A stretch of 64,000 nt of DNA from UBA5972 sp964637875. Lineage in GTDB: Bacteria > Pseudomonadota > Alphaproteobacteria > Rhodobacterales > Rhodobacteraceae. A program made the position numbers and the translations under genes. Location: positions 1-64,000 of the forward strand of contig CAZWXK010000008.1 of assembly GCA_964637875.1 (NCBI GenBank), in the 5' to 3' direction. Numbering within the stretch: position 1 is the first letter of the stretch; each line of letters opens with the position of its first letter. Positions 25,241 to 34,119 of the stretch are shown here, in pieces. Under the pieces are notes generated by a model. That model did not search any database and had not been told where the DNA came from. It saw only the letters and a program-made list of their open reading frames with translations.

Positions 25241-26260
25241 TTGGCGACGACCGCGCTGAATCCGCCACCGTCATCACCTGAAAACGCAACGGTGCGCATG
25301 ACCTTTCCCGACAACCGGCTGCTGGTCGATCTGTGCGGCGAATATGACCGCAACCTTGCCGAAATCGAGCAGGCTTTCGATGTCGATATCCTGCGGCGCG
25401 GCAACGAATTGTCGATCATCGGCGAGCAGGCCGCATGTCATCGGGCAGAGGAAACCCTCAGGGCGCTGTATGACCGGCTCGAGGCCGGTCGTCCCGTCGA
25501 GGCGGCCGATGTCAAGGCGGCGATACGTTTTGGCAAGCCCGCCGAACGCGATGCGGAAAAAGGCAGCGATCAGCTGGAAATGTTTCGCGGCGGGCAGATC
25601 ACCATAAGGACCCGAAAGAAACAGGTCGAGCCGCGCACACGCAATCAGGCCGAATATGTACGTCAGCTTTTCGAACACGAGCTGGTCTTCGGTCTGGGTC
25701 CCGCCGGAACCGGCAAGACCTATCTGGCCGTCGCGGTTGCCGTGTCGATGTTCATCGAGGGCCATGTCGATCGCATCCTCCTGTCGCGCCCCGCGGTCGA
25801 GGCTGGCGAGCGGCTGGGTTTTCTGCCCGGCGACATGAAGGAAAAGGTCGACCCCTACATGCAGCCCCTTTATGATGCGCTGAATGATTTTCTGCCTGCG
25901 CGGCAGCTGGGCAGGCTGATCGAGGAAAAGCGGATCGAGATCGCCCCCCTTGCCTTCATGCGGGGGCGTACCCTGTCAAATGCCTTTGTCGTTCTGGACG
26001 AGGCGCAGAATGCCACCAGCATGCAGATGAAGATGTTTCTCACGCGTCTGGGCGAGGGATCGCGCATGGTGGTCACCGGTGACATGACCCAGATCGACCT
26101 GCCGCGCGGGGTGATTTCGGGCCTGATCGAGGCCGAGCGTATCCTGCGCGGCGTGCCGGGGATCGGCTTTACCCGCTTTACCGCCCGCGACGTGGTGCGT
26201 CACCCGATGGTCGCCCGCATCATCGAGGCCTACGAAAAGGCCGGCAACCCCGATGCCTGA
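25241..26260 (+). CDS. phoH: PhoH family ATPase
   Basis: 339-residue PhoH-like protein. An N-terminal KH-like region (residues 20-90) precedes the ATPase core with Walker A GPAGTGKTYLA and Walker B FVVLDEAQNATSMQMKMFLTRLG. The typical DRILLSRPAVEAGERLGFLPGD lies between them. The start appears to be a TTG at 25241 with GGAGA upstream; an ATG at 25298 would give 320 residues. It overlaps ybeY by 8 bp. The phoH-ybeY pairing suggests a role in RNA processing. Confidence 0.95.
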   Translation: MATTALNPPPSSPENATVRMTFPDNRLLVDLCGEYDRNLAEIEQAFDVDILRRGNELSIIGEQAACHRAEETLRALYDRLEAGRPVEAADVKAAIRFGKPAERDAEKGSDQLEMFRGGQITIRTRKKQVEPRTRNQAEYVRQLFEHELVFGLGPAGTGKTYLAVAVAVSMFIEGHVDRILLSRPAVEAGERLGFLPGDMKEKVDPYMQPLYDALNDFLPARQLGRLIEEKRIEIAPLAFMRGRTLSNAFVVLDEAQNATSMQMKMFLTRLGEGSRMVVTGDMTQIDLPRGVISGLIEAERILRGVPGIGFTRFTARDVVRHPMVARIIEAYEKAGNPDA

Positions 26261-26756
26261 GACGGTCGAAACCCTCGTCGAGGATGATCGGTGGAACGCC
26301 GTTCCCGTCGCCGCTCTGGCCCGGAGGTCCTGCCATGCGGTCCTTGCGCATCTGGGGCTTGACCCCGGTTGCTATGAAGTCGCGGTGATGGCCTGCAATG
26401 ATGCGCGCATGGCCCGCTTGAACGCGGAATTCCGCGATCTGGACAAACCGACCAATGTCCTGTCCTGGCCGGCGCTGGATCTTGCCCCCGACCGGCCGGG
26501 TGGAACGCCCGCTGCCGTGCCTGTCGCCACGGCGGGTCCGGCGCAGGAACTGGGCGATATCGCGGTCGCCTATGAGACCTGCATGCGCGAGGCCGATGAA
26601 CAGGGTATCAGCCTTGCCGATCATGTGACGCATCTGCTGGTTCACGGTTGCCTGCACCTGTTGGGATATGACCATGTGCATGATGCGGATGCCGCCCTGA
26701 TGGAGGGGCTCGAAATCGCGATACTTGCCAAGCTGGGCGTGGCAAACCCATATTGA
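26253..26756 (+). CDS. ybeY: Endoribonuclease YbeY (rRNA maturation)
   Basis: Zinc-dependent endoribonuclease involved in 16S rRNA 3'-end maturation and ribosome quality control. The metal-binding motif HGCLHLLGYDH (H-x3-H-x5-H) is intact, preceded by LNAEFRDLDKPTNVLSWP and GDIAVAYETC. The length of 167 is normal. It overlaps the phoH end by 8 bp, which implies translational coupling. Confidence 0.96.
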   Translation: MPETVETLVEDDRWNAVPVAALARRSCHAVLAHLGLDPGCYEVAVMACNDARMARLNAEFRDLDKPTNVLSWPALDLAPDRPGGTPAAVPVATAGPAQELGDIAVAYETCMREADEQGISLADHVTHLLVHGCLHLLGYDHVHDADAALMEGLEIAILAKLGVANPY

Positions 26757-26795
26757 GACCATCCCGCATCAGCGGGCATCAACCGGACAGGAGCC

Positions 26796-27686
26796 ATGGA
26801 CGACACGGGCGAAGGATCATCTGCCGCGGCGCAGGGCGCGCACAAGGAGACAAAGGGACACGGCCACAGTTGGCTTTCCCGCATTTTCGGATCGGGCAAC
26901 CAGGACGAAAACGCCAGCGCGGTATCGGAACATGCGCCGCGAAACGGCCACACGCTGTCGCCCTCGGGCGGGATCGGCAATCTCAACCGGGTTCGGGTCG
27001 AGGACGTCGCGGTACCCCGTGCCGAGATCGTGGCGGTACCGGTCGAAATCTCGCTGGACGAGCTGGTGCGCACCTTTCGCGACAGCGGCCTTACCCGTCT
27101 GCCTGTATTCGAGGAAACCCTGGATACGCCGCTGGGATTCGTTCACCTCAAGGATCTTGCCCTGAAGCATGGCTTCGCCTGTGACGACCAGACACTGGAT
27201 CTGCGCGCGATGTTGCGTCCGCTGCTGTTTGCGCCGCCATCCATGCCAATCGGGGTATTGCTGCAGAAAATGCAGACGGATCGCATCCATATGGCGCTGG
27301 TGATCGATGAATATGGCGGGGTGGACGGGCTGGTCACCATCGAGGACCTGATCGAACAGGTTCTGGGTGAGATCGAGGACGAGCACGACGTTGACGAAGA
27401 TCAGTACTGGGTGCAGGAAAAGCCAGGCGTGTTCATCTGCCAGGCACGTACCCCGATCGACGCCTTTGAAGAGGAAACCGGCCTGACACTGGCCGACCCC
27501 CATGGCGAGGACGAGATAGACACGCTGGGCGGGCTGGTCTTTGTCCTTTCCGGCCGGGTTCCCGTACGCGGCGAGGTGATTGCACATCCCTCGGGGGTGG
27601 AGTTCGAGGTTCTGGATGCCGACCCACGGCGGATCAAGAGATTGCGCGTGGTGCTGCCCCGGCAGTCGGGCGGAAGGGGCGGCTGA
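26796..27686 (+). CDS. corC: CorC/HlyC family CBS-domain protein (YbeX-like)
   Basis: 296-residue cytosolic protein with a pair of CBS domains (about 65-195: EDVAVPRAEIVAVPVEISLDELVRTFRDSGLTRLPVFEE and HMALVIDEYGGVDGLVTIEDLIEQVLGEIEDEHD). A C-terminal CorC/HlyC transporter-associated domain (about 205-290) follows. The DUF21 membrane domain of larger relatives is absent. Members are linked to Mg/Co efflux or to ribosome maturation (YbeX). Position ybeY-corC-lnt is the conserved order. Confidence 0.92.
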   Translation: MDDTGEGSSAAAQGAHKETKGHGHSWLSRIFGSGNQDENASAVSEHAPRNGHTLSPSGGIGNLNRVRVEDVAVPRAEIVAVPVEISLDELVRTFRDSGLTRLPVFEETLDTPLGFVHLKDLALKHGFACDDQTLDLRAMLRPLLFAPPSMPIGVLLQKMQTDRIHMALVIDEYGGVDGLVTIEDLIEQVLGEIEDEHDVDEDQYWVQEKPGVFICQARTPIDAFEEETGLTLADPHGEDEIDTLGGLVFVLSGRVPVRGEVIAHPSGVEFEVLDADPRRIKRLRVVLPRQSGGRGG

Positions 27687-29237
27687 ATGGAAATGTCCAC
27701 CAGGCGCCAACGCCTGACGACCGTATCGGCCGGGCTGCTGGGCGGCGCAATCATGGCGCTGGGACAAGAGCCCGTTTCCTGGCCGCTGGCGATGCTTGCC
27801 GGGTTCCTGTTTCTGGGTGATCGTTTCCTGCGGGTGCGGGCCACGCGCGGCGCGGCCCTGTTGGGCTGGAGCGCAGGCCTGGGATATTTCGCGGCCTCGC
27901 TGTACTGGATCGTCGAACCCTTTCTGGTCGAGCCCGAGGTCTATGGCTGGATGGCGCCTTTCGCTCTGATCCTGCTGGCCGGCGGTCTTGCCCTGTTCTG
28001 GGCCGGGGCCTTTGCGGTTGCCTTTTTGCCGCGCCGATCACGCGCGCGCGCGCAGCTCGCAGGGGTCGCGGAGGCGCCGAACATGCAGCGACGGCGTGTG
28101 CTGCTGTTGCCGTTTGTGCTGACCCTTGCCGAGATGCTGCGCGGCACGATCTTTACCGGGTTTCCATGGGGTCTGCCTGCCTATGGGTGGATCAATACGC
28201 CGATCGCGCAGAACCTGTCCTGGGCCGGGCCCTATGGTCTGACGCTGATTACGCTGCTGCTTGGCGTCCTGCCCCTTGTCTGGCGCCATGCACGGGTCGG
28301 CCTGGTCCTGTCTGCCGGTGCTCTTGGCGGGCTCTGGCTGTGGGGCGATGCGCGTCTGGCGCCGGCATTGCCCGCGCGCATGCCCGAGTTGCGGTTGCGT
28401 CTGATCCAGCCCAATGCTCCGCAGGCCGAGAAATGGGATCCCCAAAAGATGCCGATCTTTTTCCGTCGCCAGCTGAACCTGACGGCGGCCGACCCGTCCT
28501 TTGCTCCCGATCTGGTGATCTGGCCGGAAACGGCGGTGCCTTTCTGGCTGGGCCAGAGGCCGGGCCTGCAGCGGCTGGTTGCGGATTCGGCCCCGCCCGG
28601 GGCAACGGTGATCATTGGCGCCCGCCGAGCCGAGGGGCGGCGGTTCTTCAACGCGCTGGCGGTTCTTGGGCGGGATGGTCAGGTCGCGCAGCGCTATGAC
28701 AAGGCCCATCTTGTGCCTTTCGGGGAATATGTCCCCTTCGGGGCCTTTTTCGCCCGTTTTGGAATTACCGGCCTTGCGGCCGAAGACGGCGGCGGGTTCA
28801 GTGCGGGGCCCGGCGCGGTGCTGCTGGATCTTGGCAAGGCGGGCAAGGTGCGCCCTCTGATCTGTTACGAGGCAATCTTTCCGGCCGAGATTGCCCGCGG
28901 GGTCGCCCGTCCCGACTGGATGCTCCAGATTACCAACGACGCCTGGTTCGGCAGGAACGCCGGCCCCCGTCAGCATTTCGCGCAGGCCCGGGCCCGGGCA
29001 ATCGAACAGGGCCTGCCGATGGTGCGGGTGGCCAATACCGGCATAACCGCCGTCATTGGCCCCAGGGGAAGGATTCGCGCACAGCTCCCCCCCCGTGTTG
29101 CGGGCAAGCTGGATTCCTTGCTGCCATCGGCGCTGCCGCCGACGCCCTATTCACGTATGGGTGATGCGCCGGTTCTTTTCTTCGTGCTGCTTGGCGGTTT
29201 CCTGCTGGCCTGGCGGCGGCGAAAAATTAATCATTGA
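27687..29237 (+). CDS. lnt: Apolipoprotein N-acyltransferase
   Basis: Inner-membrane enzyme that adds the third acyl chain to lipoproteins, the last maturation step before Lol-dependent sorting. About six N-terminal membrane segments (residues 12-225) precede a nitrilase-like catalytic domain with E281 (VIWPETAVPF), K339 (YDKAHLVPFGEYVP) and C393 (PLICYEAIFP). A final membrane helix lies near 490-510. 516 residues is normal. It starts directly after corC. Confidence 0.96.
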   Translation: MEMSTRRQRLTTVSAGLLGGAIMALGQEPVSWPLAMLAGFLFLGDRFLRVRATRGAALLGWSAGLGYFAASLYWIVEPFLVEPEVYGWMAPFALILLAGGLALFWAGAFAVAFLPRRSRARAQLAGVAEAPNMQRRRVLLLPFVLTLAEMLRGTIFTGFPWGLPAYGWINTPIAQNLSWAGPYGLTLITLLLGVLPLVWRHARVGLVLSAGALGGLWLWGDARLAPALPARMPELRLRLIQPNAPQAEKWDPQKMPIFFRRQLNLTAADPSFAPDLVIWPETAVPFWLGQRPGLQRLVADSAPPGATVIIGARRAEGRRFFNALAVLGRDGQVAQRYDKAHLVPFGEYVPFGAFFARFGITGLAAEDGGGFSAGPGAVLLDLGKAGKVRPLICYEAIFPAEIARGVARPDWMLQITNDAWFGRNAGPRQHFAQARARAIEQGLPMVRVANTGITAVIGPRGRIRAQLPPRVAGKLDSLLPSALPPTPYSRMGDAPVLFFVLLGGFLLAWRRRKINH

Positions 29238-29275
29238 CCCGCATAACGCGCGGCCTTAACCACATTTCATTCTTG

Positions 29276-29321
29276 CCGCCACAACGGCTTCCTGACGTGG
29301 CGGTGTAAACCCAATGGAGCA
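29276..29321 (+). ncRNA. SAM/SAH riboswitch upstream of metK
   Basis: A perfect 7-bp stem, CCGCCAC (29276-29282) with GTGGCGG (29297-29303), encloses the characteristic loop AACGGCTTCCTGAC. A linker and CCAATGGAGCA (29311-29321) follow and carry the ribosome site GGAG. The loop and the ATGGAGCA tail match the SAM/SAH class known from Rhodobacterales metK leaders, where the tail pairs back to form a pseudoknot and hides the ribosome site when ligand binds. It begins 38 nt after lnt and ends 4 nt before the metK ATG. Confidence 0.93.
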
Positions 29322-29325
29322 CTAC

Positions 29326-30507
29326 ATGTCCCGACAGAATTATCTTTTCACTTCGGAATCCGTTTCCGAGGGTCACCCCGACAAGGTCTGCGACCGTATT
29401 TCGGATGCTGTTCTCGACGCCTTCCTGGCCGAGCAGCCCGAGGCCCGCGTCGCCTGCGAAACCTTTGCCACGACCAATCGCGTGGTGATCGGCGGTGAAG
29501 TCGGGTTGACCGACAAGGCCCGCCTCTCCGAAATGAAGGAGCAGGTCGAACAGATCGCCCGCGATTGCATCCGCGACATCGGCTATGAGCAGGAGAAATT
29601 CCACTGGAAGACCTGCGAGATCACCAACCTGCTGCACGAACAATCCGCCCATATCGCCCAGGGTGTGGATGCAGCCGACAACAAGGACGAAGGCGCAGGC
29701 GACCAGGGCATCATGTTCGGCTATGCGGTGCGTGAAACGCCCGAACTGATGCCGGCGCCGATCCAGTATGCCCATGCCATCCTGCGCCGTCTGGCCGAGG
29801 TGCGCAAGGCGGGTGACGCGCCTACCCTTGGACCGGACGCCAAGTCGCAGTTGTCCATCCGCTACGAGGGCGGCAATCCGGTCGAAGTGACCTCGATCGT
29901 GCTCTCCACCCAGCACGCCCATGAAAGCCAGACATCCGACGATATCCGTGAAATCGTCGAACCCTATATCCGCGAAGTCCTGCCCGAGGGCTGGATCAAC
30001 GGCAATACCGACTGGCACGTCAACCCGACCGGCACCTTCGTGATCGGCGGCCCCGATGGCGATGCCGGCCTGACGGGGCGCAAGATCATCGTTGATACCT
30101 ATGGCGGCGCGGCCCCCCATGGCGGCGGGGCGTTTTCCGGCAAGGATCCGACCAAGGTTGACCGGTCAGCCGCCTATGCGGCCCGCTATCTGGCCAAGAA
30201 CGTGGTTGCCGCCGGTGTTGCCGATCGCTGCACGCTGCAACTGTCTTATGCCATCGGCGTGGCCAGACCGCTGTCGATCTATGTCGATACCCACGGCACC
30301 GGACAGGTCGCTGACAGCGAAATCGAGCGCGCGGTTGCCGAAATAATGGACCTGACCCCGCGCGGCATCCGCACCCATCTGGGGCTGAACAGGCCGATCT
30401 ATCAGCGCACTGCCGCCTATGGCCATTTCGGCCGCACCCCCGAGGATGACGGCGGTTTCAGCTGGGAACGCACTGATCTTGTGGACGCCCTCAAGGCGGC
30501 GCTGTAA
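29326..30507 (+). CDS. metK: S-adenosylmethionine synthase
   Basis: Makes S-adenosylmethionine from methionine and ATP. The start at 29326 is set by GGAG at 29315; the in-frame ATG at 29314 lies inside that ribosome site and cannot be used with it. The 393 residues contain FTSESVSEGHPDKVCDRISDAVLDAFL, the GAGDQGIMFGYA signature, GGGAFSGKDPTKVDRSAAYAARY and the family C terminus. Expression is expected to fall when SAM or SAH binds the leader riboswitch. Confidence 0.97.
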   Translation: MSRQNYLFTSESVSEGHPDKVCDRISDAVLDAFLAEQPEARVACETFATTNRVVIGGEVGLTDKARLSEMKEQVEQIARDCIRDIGYEQEKFHWKTCEITNLLHEQSAHIAQGVDAADNKDEGAGDQGIMFGYAVRETPELMPAPIQYAHAILRRLAEVRKAGDAPTLGPDAKSQLSIRYEGGNPVEVTSIVLSTQHAHESQTSDDIREIVEPYIREVLPEGWINGNTDWHVNPTGTFVIGGPDGDAGLTGRKIIVDTYGGAAPHGGGAFSGKDPTKVDRSAAYAARYLAKNVVAAGVADRCTLQLSYAIGVARPLSIYVDTHGTGQVADSEIERAVAEIMDLTPRGIRTHLGLNRPIYQRTAAYGHFGRTPEDDGGFSWERTDLVDALKAAL

Positions 30508-30532
30508 GGCGGGCCTGATCCAAGGGAAAATC

Positions 30533-30562
30533 AAGGCCCCGGATCATTTCCGGGGCCTTTCC
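30533..30562 (+). terminator. Intrinsic terminator after metK
   Basis: Perfect 11-bp stem AAGGCCCCGGA / TCCGGGGCCTT with a TCATT loop (30533-30559), followed by TTTCC. It is located 26 nt after metK and 22 nt before trmB, so trmB may depend on readthrough or its own promoter. Confidence 0.85.
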
Positions 30563-30580
30563 ATTTGCGGGATGCGACAG

Positions 30581-31312
30581 ATGAGCAAGGACAAGGCCCC
30601 CGGCAAATCACATTCGGGCGCGCCCTGGCGCAACTTTTACGGCCGTCGCCACGGCAAGACCCTGCGCAACAGCCAGCGGGAATATCTGGAATCCGACCTG
30701 CGCCGCCTGGCGGTTCCAGATGTCGGCTGGGACGAAAACCCCGAACGGCGCAAGATCGACCTGACGCAGCTGTTTGGCGATGGGCGGCCGGTCTGGCTGG
30801 AAATCGGCTTTGGCGGGGGCGAGCACATGGTGCATCAGGCGGCCCTGCACCCCGAGGTCGGGCTGATCGGCTGCGAGCCCTTCATCAACGGCGTCGCCAT
30901 GCTGCTGGGCAAGATCCGCGAGGCCGGTGTCGAAAACCTTGCCATCCATCCGGGCGATGTGCGCGACCTGTTCGATGTGCTGCCCGATGCGTCGATCGCG
31001 CGGGCCTTTCTGCTGTATCCCGACCCCTGGCCGAAAAAGCGCCACCATCGGCGCCGTTTCGTGAACCCGGAATTCCTGGATCCGCTGGCCCGCGTCATGC
31101 AGCCGGGCGCCATCCTGCGCGTTGCCACCGACATCGAGGATTATGTTCGCCAGACGCTGGAACAATTGACCCGCCACCCCGATTTCGAATGGCTTGCCGA
31201 AGGGCCTGATGACTGGCGCAAACCTTGGGAAGACTGGGAATCGACCCGCTATGAAAACAAGGCCCTGCGCGAGGGGCGCAGACCGCATTACCTGACCTTC
31301 AGGCGTCGGTAA
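30581..31312 (+). CDS. trmB: tRNA (guanine-N7-)-methyltransferase
   Basis: SAM-dependent methyltransferase forming m7G46 in tRNA. The start at 30581 is chosen for its spacing to CGGGA; ATG 30572 is too close to it. The 243 residues include the N-terminal FYGRRHGKTLRNSQ, SAM motif I LEIGFGGGEHMVHQA, LLYPDPWPKKRHHRRRFV and the C-terminal STRYENKALREGRRPHYLTF. It follows metK in the conserved block. Its end overlaps the convergent TetR gene by 14 bp. Confidence 0.95.
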   Translation: MSKDKAPGKSHSGAPWRNFYGRRHGKTLRNSQREYLESDLRRLAVPDVGWDENPERRKIDLTQLFGDGRPVWLEIGFGGGEHMVHQAALHPEVGLIGCEPFINGVAMLLGKIREAGVENLAIHPGDVRDLFDVLPDASIARAFLLYPDPWPKKRHHRRRFVNPEFLDPLARVMQPGAILRVATDIEDYVRQTLEQLTRHPDFEWLAEGPDDWRKPWEDWESTRYENKALREGRRPHYLTFRRR

Positions 31313-31952
31313 TCGCGCTGTCGTCGTCCGGCCGGGGTGCAAGCAGCCGACGGAACAGATCCATGGCCTTGTCATTCAGCGCGCGTCGCTGGCGATCGTC
31401 CATCTGGTCCCAGTGCTCAAGAAACCAGCGATCCATCGACATGGCCAGCGACATCACCATGTCGATGATCAGGCCCTCGGGCAGGTCCCGGCGCAACAGG
31501 CCCAGCCGCTGCCCCCTGTCGATCAGATCCTTCAGCCAGTCGGTCGATATCTGCATGATCTCTTGCGTCAGCATGCGCTCGTCCGGGTTTTCGTGGCAGC
31601 GATAGAACATCCGCCCGACGGTGATCATTTGGGGCGAGCTTTCGGCCATTTTCGACAGCTCATCCGCCATGGTGGCGATCATCGGCCAGAAATTGTCGCG
31701 GTTCAGCCGCGCAAGATCAAAGGAAGAGCGCGCCGAAAGAATGGGCTGCATGGCGTCATTCAGGATCTGCATGAAAAGATCCTGCTTGTTTCTGAAATAG
31801 TGATAGAAGGACGATTTTCTCATCCCTACCGCATCGATGATGCGATTGAGAGAGGCGCCACGAAAGCCGTGGGTTGCAAATTCTGCCGCACCTGTCTGAA
31901 AGATCCGGTTGCGTCTTTCATCCGGGAGCCTGTGTGAAGCGTGATCGTTCAT
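31299..31952 (-). CDS. TetR/AcrR family transcriptional regulator
   Basis: 217 residues from the ATG at 31952 (an upstream ATG at 31976 is possible). The N-terminal HTH (RIFQTGAAEFATHGFRGASLNRIIDAVGMRKSSFYHYFRNKQDLF) is typical of TetR, followed by an all-helical ligand-binding domain with no recognised ligand. It is divergent from the LolA-like/LolCD-like/outer-membrane operon. A palindrome between them (31992-32009) is the likely operator, so it probably represses that operon and perhaps itself. Confidence 0.9.
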   Translation of the reverse strand: MNDHASHRLPDERRNRIFQTGAAEFATHGFRGASLNRIIDAVGMRKSSFYHYFRNKQDLFMQILNDAMQPILSARSSFDLARLNRDNFWPMIATMADELSKMAESSPQMITVGRMFYRCHENPDERMLTQEIMQISTDWLKDLIDRGQRLGLLRRDLPEGLIIDMVMSLAMSMDRWFLEHWDQMDDRQRRALNDKAMDLFRRLLAPRPDDDSAITDA

Positions 31953-31956
31953 GTTC

Positions 31957-32009
31957 TTGACAGGGGTGGGCGCCATGGCTACCTATGGTGCTGGACCGAC
32001 TGGTCCAGT
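31957..32009 (+). promoter_or_regulatory. Promoter and TetR-type operator of the LolA-like operon
   Basis: TTGACA (31957-31962) is an exact -35 hexamer, with a weaker TACCTA at 31981-31986 (18-bp spacer). The predicted start lies near 31993. Over it sits the palindrome CTGGACC-GACT-GGTCCAG (31992-32009, perfect 7-bp arms), a good size for a TetR dimer. A repressor bound there would block initiation. The TTGACA is only 5 bp from the TetR start codon. Confidence 0.68.
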
Positions 32010-32100
32010 AAATTCCTTAACCTACCCGTTCGGGTTTGGCAAGTTGGCAAGGGTCTGCCGCGCGCCCATCGCGCGGGCAGGAGGGGAGAGAGGGATCGGC

Positions 32101-32898
32101 ATGTCTCGCATTTTCACGGACCGGGAAAGGCCCGATATCCGGCGCAGCATGTCGATCGCCATTCTGGCAATGCTGGCACTGGTTGTCATTGCGCTGCCGC
32201 AGGCGTCGGCCCAGGATGCGCGCACGATCCTGAAAAAGGCCTATGACAACTGGCGCGCCGACAGTTCCTTTTCCGTGGTCGAGATGACCATCAAGCGCAA
32301 GGGGAGCCTGCGCAAGCTGACCATGAAAAGCTGGACAAAGGGCACGGACAAGGCCCTGGTACGTTTCGTTGCGCCTGCGCGCGACGCCGGCAATGCGACC
32401 TTGCAGATCGGCAATTCCACCTATGTATACAACCCCCGGATCAATCAGGTGATCAAGCTGCCGGCCAGCGCCATGTCGCAATCATGGATGGGCTCGGATT
32501 TTTCCTATAACGATCTGGCGCGTTCGCAGAGGGTGCTCGACGACTATACCCACAAGCTGATCGGAACCAGGATCATCAAGGGACAAAAGATCTATGTGAT
32601 CGAATCCATTCCCAAAAGGGGCAGGCCCATCGTGTGGGGCAAGCAGATCATCATGGTGCGCGGTGACGGTGTGTTGTACCGGGTCGAATATTACGACCAG
32701 CTGGGCAAGCGGGTGCGTGTGATGACGGCCGACAAGATCGGTCGTATCGGCGGGCGGCTTTATCCGATCGTGATGACCATGCGACGCGATGACAAGCCTG
32801 GGCAATACACCCGCATTGCCACACGAACCGCCCAGTTCAACATTCCGATCCCGGCCTATGTCTTTACCCGCTCGAACCTGCAGAACCCGAGGGATTGA
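32101..32898 (+). CDS. LolA-like outer membrane lipoprotein-sorting protein
   Basis: 265 residues from the ATG at 32101 with a strong purine-rich ribosome site. The frame back to 31951 covers the operator and is not coding. A signal peptide (SIAILAMLALVVIALPQASAQ) precedes a LolA-like beta-sheet fold (ARTILKKAYDNWRADSSFSVVEMTIKRKGSLRKLTMKSWTKGTDKALVRF...GNATLQIGNSTYVYNPRINQVIKLPASAMSQSWMGSDFSYNDLARS). This matches the PF17131-type branch rather than housekeeping LolA. It should bind a lipid or lipoprotein in the periplasm. It is first of five genes whose products would span the envelope. Confidence 0.85.
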   Translation: MSRIFTDRERPDIRRSMSIAILAMLALVVIALPQASAQDARTILKKAYDNWRADSSFSVVEMTIKRKGSLRKLTMKSWTKGTDKALVRFVAPARDAGNATLQIGNSTYVYNPRINQVIKLPASAMSQSWMGSDFSYNDLARSQRVLDDYTHKLIGTRIIKGQKIYVIESIPKRGRPIVWGKQIIMVRGDGVLYRVEYYDQLGKRVRVMTADKIGRIGGRLYPIVMTMRRDDKPGQYTRIATRTAQFNIPIPAYVFTRSNLQNPRD

Positions 32899-32901
32899 GG
32901 C

Positions 32902-34119
32902 ATGATTGCCTCGCTTGCATGGCGAAACATCTGGCGACAGCCGACCCGCACCGGCCTCAGCCTGACGGGAATGGCATTTGCCTCGATGCTGCTGGTTTTC
33001 ATGCTGTCGTTTCAGTTCGGCTCGTATGATTCGATGAAGGCGAACATTTTGCGGATCATCGACGGCTATGGCCAGATTCAGCCGCCCGGATACAAGGACG
33101 ACCCGGAAATCACCAAGGTCATTGGCGACCCCTCGGGCCTGATTGCCGAGCTGGAGTCACTTCCGCAGGTCACCACCGCCAGCGCGCGGGCCAATGGCTA
33201 TGTCCTGCTGGCCAATGGCGAGCGCAGCTTTGCGGCCGCCGTCGCGGGGGTCGATCCGGCCCGAGAGGTGCATATCACGCGGATTGCCAGCCTGATCAAA
33301 CAGGGCCGCCCCCTGAGGGCAGATGATGACGCTGCAATCGTGCTGGGCGAGGCGCTTGCGCGGAACCTGCGGCTGAAGGTGGGTGACCGGGTGACCTTGC
33401 TGGGAACGGCGATGGATGGATCGGTTGCCGCCGACGTGCTGAAGGTCGTGGGCATTTTCCGCACCGGCATCACCGAGATCGATCGTCAGATCGCCCACAT
33501 GCCACTGAATCGCTTTCGCGAGACTTTCGTCATGGATGGGGCCGTCAACGAGGTCGCCATCATCGGCCGGGACCTGCGCGACATCATCAATGCCGAGCCG
33601 CGCCTGCGGGCAATAGCCGCCCGCCACAATGCCGTCTATCTGAACTGGGGGCAGTTGCAGCCCGCGGTCAAGCAGGCGATCACACTGGACATGACCACGG
33701 CATCCCTGATGTATGGCACGCTGGTCATCGTGGTTGTATTCATCATCCTGAACACGTTGTACATGTCGGTTCTGGAACGCACCCGTGAATTCGGGGTGCT
33801 TCTGGCCGTCGGCATGAAGCCGGGGCAGATCGGGCGGATGGTCTGGATGGAGATCATCTTTCTTTCCCTGGTCGGCACCGGAATCGGCATTGTCCTTGGC
33901 ATGGCGCTTGCCTGGTATTTCGGACGCATCGGCATCACCTTCGAGGGGATGCAGGAGATTTTCTCGCAATGGGGCTTGCCGCCGCGCATCTATCCACGGA
34001 TGACGCCGTTTCGGGTGCTGGCCGGCCCCGGTGCAATCATTCTGCTGATTGCGCTTTTGGGGATCATCCCCTATCGGCGGGTGCTTGGGCTGGAGCCGGT
34101 AAAGGCGATGAACGCATGA
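32902..34119 (+). CDS. ABC transporter permease, FtsX/LolC type (first)
   Basis: 405-residue permease with the MacB/LolCE topology. One N-terminal helix (about 17-38, after LAWRNIWRQPTRTGLSLTG) is followed by a periplasmic domain of about 220 residues. Three C-terminal helices belong to the FtsX domain (GTLVIVVVFIILNTLYMSVLERTREFGVLLAVGMKPGQI...FLSLVGTGIGIVLGMAL...LAGPGAIILLIALLGIIPYRRVLGLEPVKAM). It starts 3 nt after the LolA-like gene and overlaps the second permease by ATGA. It would pair with that permease as a heterodimer. Confidence 0.9.
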   Translation: MIASLAWRNIWRQPTRTGLSLTGMAFASMLLVFMLSFQFGSYDSMKANILRIIDGYGQIQPPGYKDDPEITKVIGDPSGLIAELESLPQVTTASARANGYVLLANGERSFAAAVAGVDPAREVHITRIASLIKQGRPLRADDDAAIVLGEALARNLRLKVGDRVTLLGTAMDGSVAADVLKVVGIFRTGITEIDRQIAHMPLNRFRETFVMDGAVNEVAIIGRDLRDIINAEPRLRAIAARHNAVYLNWGQLQPAVKQAITLDMTTASLMYGTLVIVVVFIILNTLYMSVLERTREFGVLLAVGMKPGQIGRMVWMEIIFLSLVGTGIGIVLGMALAWYFGRIGITFEGMQEIFSQWGLPPRIYPRMTPFRVLAGPGAIILLIALLGIIPYRRVLGLEPVKAMNA

